This document shows positions 1 to 5,780 of a stretch of DNA of 6,605 nt, in pieces. The notes beneath the pieces are model-generated. The model worked only from the letters and a program-made list of their open reading frames with translations. It had not been told where the DNA came from and did no database searches. The DNA is from Proteobacteria bacterium UBA1844 (GTDB lineage: Bacteria > Pseudomonadota > Gammaproteobacteria > Steroidobacterales > Woeseiaceae). How positions within the stretch are numbered: the first letter of the stretch is position 1; every line of letters begins with the position of its first letter. Both the position numbers and the translations under genes were made by a program. The stretch spans positions 1 through 6,605 of the forward strand of contig DDIS01000136.1 of assembly GCA_002338615.1 (NCBI GenBank). The letters are read 5' to 3'.

Positions 1-597
1 CTCGCGGGCGTGCGCGGACGCATTCTCGACGCCTGCAGCGCACCCGGCGGCAAGAGCGCACACCTCAAGGAACTGGGTGGTGACACGATCGAGCTGACGT
101 CTATCGACAAGGACCCGGAGCGGCTCAAGTCAGTAAAGGAGCTGTTTGAGCGGCTCGGTCTTTCGGCAACCATCAGGCCCGGCGATGCATCCAATACCGA
201 TGGATGGTACGAACAGAAGCCCTACGACGGAATTTTACTGGATGCACCGTGCTCAGCCAGCGGTGTGATTCGACGTCACCCCGACATCAAGCATCTGCGC
301 CGACCGTCCGACATCAGCCGGCTGGCCGCAAGGCAAAGTGCGATATTGCGCGCGCTGTGGCCGCTGCTGCGACCGGGCGGCCAGCTTCTGTACGTCACAT
401 GTTCAGTATTCGCAAAAGAAAATGATGCCGTCATCAATGATTTTATCGGGGTACAGGGAGACGCGAGGGAACGACTTATGTTGCATAATAACAACATCCG
501 CGTTGTAATGCGCCAGAAGGCCCATGGATATCAGATCCTGCCAGGCACCCTCGGCATGGATGGCTTCTATTTTGCCTGTCTCGAAAAGGTCCGTTAA
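1..597 (+). CDS. rsmB: 16S rRNA (cytosine-967-C5)-methyltransferase RsmB, C-terminal part (5' truncated by window)
   Basis: This is the SAM-dependent methyltransferase domain of RsmB (Sun/Fmu), which makes m5C967 in 16S rRNA in the cytoplasm. The frame is open to base 1 (Leu-Ala-Gly before the GTG at base 10), so the true start lies upstream. Only about 198 residues are visible of a protein usually near 430, and the NusB-like N-terminal RNA-binding domain is missing from the window. Visible motifs are the SAM-binding loop DACSAPGGKSAH near bases 28-63, the acidic SDKD-like strand end (SIDKDPERL), motif IV DAPCSASGVIRRHPDI with a cysteine at bases 250-252, and motif VI YVTCSV with a cysteine at 400-402. 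The two cysteines are the pair used by m5C RNA methyltransferases for release and catalysis, so the enzyme looks active. The TAA stop at 595-597 is 3 bases before the next start, which suggests translational coupling. RsmF/NOP2-type enzymes are the alternative, but the RRHPDIK stretch is typical of RsmB. Confidence 0.95.
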   Translation, partial: LAGVRGRILDACSAPGGKSAHLKELGGDTIELTSIDKDPERLKSVKELFERLGLSATIRPGDASNTDGWYEQKPYDGILLDAPCSASGVIRRHPDIKHLRRPSDISRLAARQSAILRALWPLLRPGGQLLYVTCSVFAKENDAVINDFIGVQGDARERLMLHNNNIRVVMRQKAHGYQILPGTLGMDGFYFACLEKVR

Positions 598-600
598 GAA

Positions 601-1197
601 ATGCCATCGACAATCCCGCACCCACACGCCTGGCTGATCCGCGCCGCATTGCTCGCAATGCTGATCCTGGCGGCGACGGGCTACGCGCAAGACCCCATTC
701 CGCGCCAGGGCTATTTTGAAGTACGTTCGGCAACGACGTCTCTGCAAAACGGTGTGCATCTGCTCGACGCTCGTTTGCAGCTCGTGTTATCGAGCGACGC
801 GCTCGAAGCACTGGACAATGGCGTGCCGCTGACGATCGAGTTGCAAGTGCAGATAATTCGCGTGCGTCGCTTTTACGTCGATGCCGTCGATGCGGAGCTG
901 GCCGTGCGTTTTGAACTCGAATACAGGCCGCTGAGCCAGCGCTACATGGTGCGCAACCTCAATAGCGGCGAACAGTCTTCGTTCGCAACGCTTTTTTCCG
1001 CGCTCAATAACCTGGGACGAATTTCCAACTTGCCCATTATCGACAACGCGCTGCTTGAGCCCGGTAAATCGTACCGCGTGCGTGCGCGTGCAATGTTGCA
1101 GACGGAGCAGTACCCGGCGCCGTTGCGACTGTTGTTCTTCTGGCGCAGCCAGTGGCACCTGCAGAGCGAATGGTTCGAGTGGACGCTAGAGCGATAA
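601..1197 (+). CDS. Secreted DUF4390 domain protein upstream of NtrY/NtrX pair
   Basis: This 198-residue protein has a clear Sec signal peptide: an N-terminus with Arg14, a hydrophobic run from about residue 15 to 26, and a likely cleavage site after Gly-Tyr-Ala29. The mature part of about 169 residues would then be periplasmic. The body matches my memory of the DUF4390 family, with the segment FEVRSATTSL, then LDARLQLVLSSDALEAL, GVPLTIELQ, a Tyr/Arg-rich middle with YMVRNLNSGEQSSF, and a Trp-rich tail WHLQSEWFEW. The family has no established biochemical function. It contains no lipobox and no further membrane segment. The ATG at 601 gives the full signal peptide; an inner ATG at 658 would leave only a stub. 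No strong Shine-Dalgarno sequence precedes the ATG, so translation probably depends on ribosomes ending rsmB. The 3' end overlaps the kinase gene. That position suggests a role in sensing or in the envelope with the kinase, but this is inference. Confidence 0.85.
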   Translation: MPSTIPHPHAWLIRAALLAMLILAATGYAQDPIPRQGYFEVRSATTSLQNGVHLLDARLQLVLSSDALEALDNGVPLTIELQVQIIRVRRFYVDAVDAELAVRFELEYRPLSQRYMVRNLNSGEQSSFATLFSALNNLGRISNLPIIDNALLEPGKSYRVRARAMLQTEQYPAPLRLLFFWRSQWHLQSEWFEWTLER

Positions 1198-3410
1198 GAC
1201 GAGGATTCATCACGCTGTTCGCGCTGATTGGCGTCGGACTGGCGTTGGTCGCGCTGTTTCTCTTAAGTCGCACGGCGCAGAACTCGGACGACTTTGACCG
1301 TCTGCACATTGCCATCCTGTCAATCAACATCGTCGGCGTTGTCGTTCTGTTTATCCTGCTGGTCGGCAACTTTGCACGCCTGCTGCGTGATTATCGAACG
1401 AATGTTCCGGGTGCGAGGCTCAAAGCCCGAATGGTTGCGATGTTTGTCGGGCTTGCCGTGCTGCCGCTGCTCGTGGTGTTCTATTTTTCATACCAGTTTA
1501 TCAATCGCGGGATCGATACCTGGTTCAACGTCGAGGTCGAGGAGGGTCTCGACAACGCATTGCGCCTGAGCCAGGCGGTGCTGGAAACCCAGAAGCGCGA
1601 CCACATGGTTGCAACGCAGCAGGTCGCGAAGCGTCTCGGCGAAGTCAACGAGCGGCAACTGGTCTTTGAGCTCGCTATTCTAAGGCGTCAAAGCGGTGCT
1701 CGTGAAATGACCCTGTACGGCTCAAACGCCCGTATTCTTGCGACGAGTTCGGACGCTTCCGCGGCGCACTTGCCGGAGCCATTGACTGAAGAAGTCATGC
1801 TGCAGACACAGCAGGGACGGCCGTACGTCAGCCTCGATCCACTCGAGAACGGCAGCTACGAAATTCGCACGGCGGCGCTGTTTACGGCGCGCGGACGGGC
1901 TCAGCCGGTCGGTATCGTACAGGCACACTTCCCGGTGACAGAGCGACTCGGGCGCATGACCAACAGCGTGGAAAAATCGCTGCGTGAGTACCAGCAACTG
2001 GTCTTCCTGCGCGAGCCACTGAAAAGCACACTAACTCTTACCCTGACCGTGGTGCTGCTGCTGAGCCTGTTGGCCGCGACTTACGGTGCGTTCGTGTTGT
2101 CACGACGCCTGGTCGCGCCGATTCAGGATCTCGTTGCGGGCACGCGGGCGGTCGCCAAGGGCGATTTCGACATGCGCTTGCCAACACCTGCGCGCGATGA
2201 AATTGGTTTTCTGATCAGTTCTTTTAATGACATGACACAGCGCCTGGCAACGGCGCGACGGGAGGCAAGCATTAGCCAGGCGCTTGTTGAAGCCGAGCGC
2301 TCCAATCTCGAAGTGATTCTTGCGCGGCTCTCGACCGGTGTCGTGGCGCTCGATCACGACCTTCGCATTCGCACGGCGAACCGGGCATCCGGTGCGATCC
2401 TGAAAGTTGATCTGGAAAATCGCGAAGGCGAGAGACTGGTTGACATTGCCGAAGGCGAGCCACTGCTCAGCCAGTTTGTCGATGTTGCCCGCGTGCACCT
2501 CGATGCGGGCGAAACAGACTGGCGGGAACAAATCGTGTTGCGTGGCGAGGTTGGCCGGCGCGTACTGAGCTGCGCCTGTACAACGCTGCCATCCGATGGA
2601 GACAGTCCCGCCGGCTTTGTCGTCGTGTTCGACGACATCACGGCATTGTTGCAGGCGCAACGGGATGCGGCGTGGGGTGAGGTTGCGCGTCGCCTGGCGC
2701 ATGAAATCAAGAATCCGTTAACGCCGATCCAGCTATCCGCGGAACGCTTGCGGCGCAAATACCTGCACACCATGTCGGACGATGAAGCGCAGATACTGGA
2801 TCGTGCTACACACACTATCGTGCAGCAGGTCGAGGCGATGAAGGAAATGGTCAATGCGTTCAGCGATTACGCCCGCGCGCCGGATATCGATATCGGCCGT
2901 TTCGATCTCGACAAACTGGTGCACGAAGTAGTGGACCTGTACCGTGCCCAGGAAAGCGATATCAAGATCGTGGTTACCTCAGACCCCACCATGCCACTCC
3001 TGGATGCGGATCAGGGCCGCGTACGACAGATATTGCACAACCTGGTGCGCAACGCGATCGAGGCGCTGGAGAATATGCCCGATGGACGCATTGACGTGCA
3101 GGCATGCGCGGCCGAAGTAGACGGCGTCGAGATGGTGTTGATCCGGGTGGAAGACAATGGTCCCGGCTTCAAGACAGGCTCGGAAAGCCAGATTTTTGAC
3201 CCGTACGTGACCACCAAGCCGAAAGGGACGGGTCTGGGTCTTGCCATCGTGAAGAAACTGGTCGAAGAGCACGTAGGAACCATCCGGGCGGAAAATCGTA
3301 AAGGCGGTGGCGCGCTCATCAGTATTCGTCTGCCATTGAATGAAGCTGCGCGGGAGGCACAAATTGCGAAGGGGTCAAACAGAAATGAACAGCGGAGGGA
3401 ACGAGCGTGA
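1170..3410 (+). CDS. ntrY: NtrY-like membrane sensor histidine kinase
   Basis: This inner-membrane histidine kinase is about 746 residues from the ATG at 1170. A GTG at 1152 would add six residues; the ATG is preferred because a weak AGAG lies just upstream and no Shine-Dalgarno precedes the GTG. Counted from the ATG, hydrophobic segments lie near residues 14-33, 47-71, 88-110 and 287-310, leaving an extracytoplasmic domain at about 111-286. HAMP follows (about 311-363), then PAS (about 375-480). The HisKA domain carries His511 in the motif LAHEIKNPLTPIQLSAERL, which is characteristic of NtrY. The HATPase has Asn628 (N box, NAIEAL), Asp662 in DNGPGF, and the G2 loop GTGLGLA at 686-692. All residues needed for autophosphorylation and transfer are present. 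The three N-terminal helices before the periplasmic domain are typical of NtrY. The start lies inside the DUF4390 gene and the stop overlaps the regulator start, so the partner is almost certainly that regulator. NtrY proteins have been linked to nitrogen metabolism, redox and envelope responses; the signal here is unknown. Confidence 0.9.
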   Translation: MVRVDARAIRRGFITLFALIGVGLALVALFLLSRTAQNSDDFDRLHIAILSINIVGVVVLFILLVGNFARLLRDYRTNVPGARLKARMVAMFVGLAVLPLLVVFYFSYQFINRGIDTWFNVEVEEGLDNALRLSQAVLETQKRDHMVATQQVAKRLGEVNERQLVFELAILRRQSGAREMTLYGSNARILATSSDASAAHLPEPLTEEVMLQTQQGRPYVSLDPLENGSYEIRTAALFTARGRAQPVGIVQAHFPVTERLGRMTNSVEKSLREYQQLVFLREPLKSTLTLTLTVVLLLSLLAATYGAFVLSRRLVAPIQDLVAGTRAVAKGDFDMRLPTPARDEIGFLISSFNDMTQRLATARREASISQALVEAERSNLEVILARLSTGVVALDHDLRIRTANRASGAILKVDLENREGERLVDIAEGEPLLSQFVDVARVHLDAGETDWREQIVLRGEVGRRVLSCACTTLPSDGDSPAGFVVVFDDITALLQAQRDAAWGEVARRLAHEIKNPLTPIQLSAERLRRKYLHTMSDDEAQILDRATHTIVQQVEAMKEMVNAFSDYARAPDIDIGRFDLDKLVHEVVDLYRAQESDIKIVVTSDPTMPLLDADQGRVRQILHNLVRNAIEALENMPDGRIDVQACAAEVDGVEMVLIRVEDNGPGFKTGSESQIFDPYVTTKPKGTGLGLAIVKKLVEEHVGTIRAENRKGGGALISIRLPLNEAAREAQIAKGSNRNEQRRERA
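3394..3400 (+). promoter_or_regulatory. Ribosome binding site of the NtrX-like regulator
   Basis: A purine-rich GGAGGGA lies inside the last codons of the kinase gene, ending 6 bases before the GTG at 3407. The GGAGG core matches the anti-Shine-Dalgarno sequence at normal spacing. It fixes the GTG as the regulator start, even though that codon overlaps the kinase stop (GTGA). It is the strongest ribosome binding site I see in the operon. Confidence 0.8.
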
Positions 3411-4774
3411 CAACATCCAAAGTACTCGTCGTTGACGACGAGGACGATATCCGGGGACTGATTTCCGACATACTCGGTGACGAAGGCTACGATGTTACGG
3501 TTGCTGCAAATGCAAAAGAAGCGCGCGCTGCCCGTGAAGAGCAAAAGTTCGACCTTGTGCTGCTCGACATCTGGATGCCCGACACCGACGGCATTACCTT
3601 GCTGCGTGAATGGTCCGAAGTTGATGAAATGACCTGCCCGGTCGTGATCATGTCCGGACATGGCACCGTGGACACCGCGGTCGAAGCGACGCGACTCGGT
3701 GCCTATGACTTTGTCGAAAAGCCGCTGTCCATCGCGAAACTGTTGCGCACGGTGGAAGGCGCATTGCAGTCAGCGGGCAACCAGGGCAACAAGACGCGTA
3801 GCATGCTACCGGCGCTGCTTACACCGGTGGGGCGCAGTGTGCTCATGCAGCAACTGCGCGACAAGGTGCAGAAATATGCGCGGCACGATGCGAGTGTTCT
3901 AATAAGTGGTGAGCCGGGTACCGGGCGTGGCGCATTCGCACGCTACATGCACGCGGTAGGAAGCCGCGCGGATGAATCCCTGATCAGCATAACCGCCGCG
4001 TCCCTGACCTCGGGAAGTGTCGAGACGCAGTTGCTCGGCAGCGAACAGGACGGCGAGATCATTGCCGGAGCGTTCGAACGCGCCGGTAGTGGCACGCTGG
4101 TGATTGACGAACTCGGTGACCTGAACAAGAGCGGCCAGCGCATCCTGATGGGCGTGCTCGAAGACGGCCGATTCACGCGCGTTGGCGGATCCGAGCCGAT
4201 TCGCATGAAAGCACGAATTGTTGCCACTGTAGCGGCCGACTTTGGCAACCGGATCGCGGCAGGCACGCTGCGGCGAGACCTGGTGGCGCATCTGCAGGTG
4301 CTGAGCTTCAAGGTGCCACCATTGCGCGACTATTCCGAGGACGTTCCCGAACTCCTCAACTACTATGTTGACAAACTGGTCGATGCCGAAGGCCTGACGT
4401 TTAGGCGCTTTTCGGTTGCCGCCCAAAACCGGCTGCGCAATTATCCATGGCCGGATAACGTGCGCGAACTCAAGAATCTCGTGCGCCGCTTGCTGCTGGG
4501 CGGCAAGGACGATGATATATCCCTCGCGGAAGTCGAAGCGGAAATCAGCGATGCCGCCGTGACTGACGAACCGCTGGTTAAACAGGACCTGCTGGCTCTG
4601 CCACTGCGGGAGGCGCGCGAGCAGTTCGAACGGGCCTATCTGCAACAGCAACTGGCACTTTGTGACGGCAAGGTAGGGCAACTCGCGAAGCGGGTCGGCA
4701 TGGAACGTACCCACCTGTATCGCAAGTTGCGCGCTCTCGGCGTCGATTTCAAATCGGTGTCCGCCGACGACTGA
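3407..4774 (+). CDS. ntrX: NtrX-like response regulator with degenerate sigma54-activator AAA+ domain
   Basis: This 455-residue protein has the receiver - AAA+ - Fis-type helix-turn-helix layout of NtrC-family regulators. The receiver (about 1-120) is complete: acidic pair Asp10/Asp11, phospho-acceptor Asp54 in LVLLDIWMPD, Ser83 and Lys105. The AAA+ domain (about 140-370) is altered. Walker A reads GEPGTGRG, with Arg174 where the family has Lys. Walker B keeps Asp234-Glu235 (GTLVIDELGDL). The GAFTGA loop that contacts sigma54 is absent: only about 17 residues (SEQDGEIIAGAFERAGS) separate LLG from GTL, against about 22 in NtrC. The arginine-finger segment LRRDLVAHL keeps Arg289 but has His295 in place of the second Arg. 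The sensor II region PWPDNVREL with Arg353 is intact. The C-terminal HTH (about 405-446) ends in GMERTHLYRKLRALG, so DNA binding looks intact. It starts at GTG with a 4-bp overlap with the kinase gene. It probably binds DNA on phosphorylation without activating sigma54. I recall that other NtrX proteins also lack GAFTGA. Confidence 0.9.
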   Translation: MTTSKVLVVDDEDDIRGLISDILGDEGYDVTVAANAKEARAAREEQKFDLVLLDIWMPDTDGITLLREWSEVDEMTCPVVIMSGHGTVDTAVEATRLGAYDFVEKPLSIAKLLRTVEGALQSAGNQGNKTRSMLPALLTPVGRSVLMQQLRDKVQKYARHDASVLISGEPGTGRGAFARYMHAVGSRADESLISITAASLTSGSVETQLLGSEQDGEIIAGAFERAGSGTLVIDELGDLNKSGQRILMGVLEDGRFTRVGGSEPIRMKARIVATVAADFGNRIAAGTLRRDLVAHLQVLSFKVPPLRDYSEDVPELLNYYVDKLVDAEGLTFRRFSVAAQNRLRNYPWPDNVRELKNLVRRLLLGGKDDDISLAEVEAEISDAAVTDEPLVKQDLLALPLREAREQFERAYLQQQLALCDGKVGQLAKRVGMERTHLYRKLRALGVDFKSVSADD

Positions 4775-5654
4775 ATAGTCGCCCGTCAAGCGCGAGCAAT
4801 GCGAGTGCGATCAGCAGCATGCCGGCAATTTCAGCCAGCTGCAGCGACTCGTGCAGCAACAGCGTGCCGAGGAGAATAGCCGTGACCGGTATCAGGAAAG
4901 TAACCAGCATCAGGTTGGTCGCGCCCGCGGTCGCCAGTATTCTGAAGTACAGCATATAAGCAACCGCCGTCGAAAAAACAGCGAGTGAGAAGACTGACGC
5001 CCAGACTGGTGACGATACAGCCGCAAGACCCTCGAAGCCACCGGTCGTGAATACAAACGGCACCAGCAAGAGTGATGACATGCTGACCTGGCAGGCTGCA
5101 CTCACGGTGGGTGCGATACCTTGTGCGTGGAAGCGACGCCCGAATACGCTGGCAGATGCGTAGGAGAATCCCGCAAGGACGATCGCCAGCTGCGCCCAGA
5201 TGGACTGGCCCAGATCACGGAATGCGTCCGGCCCGATCATTACGACCACCCCGATAAATCCGAGAACCAGAACCGCCGTCTTCGCCGGCGTCAATTGCCC
5301 GTCGCTCAGGAACGCGGCCGCAACAACAACGGCAAAGATCGGCGTCGTTGCATTAAGGATCGAGGCGAGACTCGACGAGATCTCTGTCTGGCCCCAGACA
5401 ATCAGCGAAAACGGGATAACGTTGTTCAAAAGCCCCATCACGAGATACGCAAGCCAGGTTCTCGCGTCCTTCGGTACCCGGTTGCCGGACAAGAGCACGA
5501 AGGTCCACAGCACAACGGCCGCGAACGCAATTCGTAGAGCAACGAGCGTCAGTACCGGCAATTCCTCTAACGCGATTTCGATAAGAAAATACGAAGTTCC
5601 CCAAAGGAACGACAGGACGATCAACATCAGCCAGGCGGCATTGGACATTTTCAT
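4749..5654 (-). CDS. EamA/DMT-family transporter (ten predicted membrane helices)
   Basis: This 301-residue inner-membrane protein belongs to the drug/metabolite transporter superfamily and has two tandem EamA repeats of five helices each. Hydrophobic stretches fall near residues 7-25, 35-55, 69-88, 95-115, 122-142, 149-168, 179-199, 210-230, 240-260 and 264-284. Family marks are LSFLWGTSYFLI in helix 1, NATTPIFAVVVAA at the end of the first repeat and VTFLIPVTAILLGTLLLHE near the end of the second. A basic tail (RLFSRRR) suits a cytoplasmic C-terminus. Members export amino acids, nucleosides or drugs, but the substrate cannot be read from the sequence. The ATG at 5654 is chosen because it precedes helix 1 and follows a good -10 box by a short leader; a second ATG two codons later is possible. 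No Shine-Dalgarno sequence is evident. The gene ends 26 bp inside the regulator gene on the other strand. It is not an obvious functional partner of the operon. Confidence 0.9.
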   Translation of the reverse strand: MKMSNAAWLMLIVLSFLWGTSYFLIEIALEELPVLTLVALRIAFAAVVLWTFVLLSGNRVPKDARTWLAYLVMGLLNNVIPFSLIVWGQTEISSSLASILNATTPIFAVVVAAAFLSDGQLTPAKTAVLVLGFIGVVVMIGPDAFRDLGQSIWAQLAIVLAGFSYASASVFGRRFHAQGIAPTVSAACQVSMSSLLLVPFVFTTGGFEGLAAVSSPVWASVFSLAVFSTAVAYMLYFRILATAGATNLMLVTFLIPVTAILLGTLLLHESLQLAEIAGMLLIALALLALDGRLFSRRRTPI

Positions 5655-5780
5655 GGCATTGAAACTGTGCAGGTGAAGTACTTGTGGGCCGCATTATAAA
5701 CGCCACGCATTGTCCAATTAGCCAGATCCGGACGTCTATATCGCGCCTAGCATGCCCGTGTGGCGTTGCCGTTTGTGCTG
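5655..5780. other. Intergenic region between CapA-like gene and transporter gene
   Basis: This 126-bp stretch is the only sizeable non-coding gap in the window. Both flanking genes are on the minus strand. It holds a candidate promoter for the transporter. Downstream of the CapA-like stop I found only short palindromes (GCATGC near 5752, GACGTC near 5732) and no hairpin followed by a T run, so no intrinsic terminator can be supported. No small ORF or RNA gene was recognised. Confidence 0.6.
5693..5721 (-). promoter_or_regulatory. Candidate sigma70 promoter for the EamA/DMT transporter
   Basis: On the minus strand a perfect TATAAT lies at 5698-5693. A weak -35 candidate, CTAATT at 5721-5716, gives a 17-base spacer. 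A better-looking TTGGAC (5717-5712) would leave only 13 bases, which is too short. The predicted start of transcription near 5686 would leave a leader of about 30 bases before the ATG at 5654. The -10 box is convincing and the -35 is poor, so the promoter may be weak or activator-dependent. Confidence 0.5.

Noticed and set aside
2100..2702. A 200-residue minus-strand frame opposite the kinase gene
   Set aside because: It is rich in Arg, Cys and His with no motif or ribosome binding site, and covers the HAMP and PAS coding region; it is a shadow frame.
3011..3661. A 216-residue minus-strand frame across the kinase/regulator junction
   Set aside because: It spans the conserved HATPase and receiver coding sequence of two well-supported genes, and its translation has no domain.
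3926..3928. Walker A Lys to Arg as evidence of a pseudogene
   Set aside because: The frame is uninterrupted over 455 codons with intact receiver and HTH motifs, so altered function is more likely than decay.
3899..4789. A 296-residue open frame on the minus strand opposite the NtrX-like gene
   Set aside because: It lies antisense to a gene with clear receiver, AAA+ and HTH motifs. Its translation shows no recognisable domain and has the composition expected of a high-GC shadow frame.
4770..4830. Possible bidirectional terminator between the convergent genes
   Set aside because: No stem-loop followed by a T run is visible, and the region is coding for the transporter.
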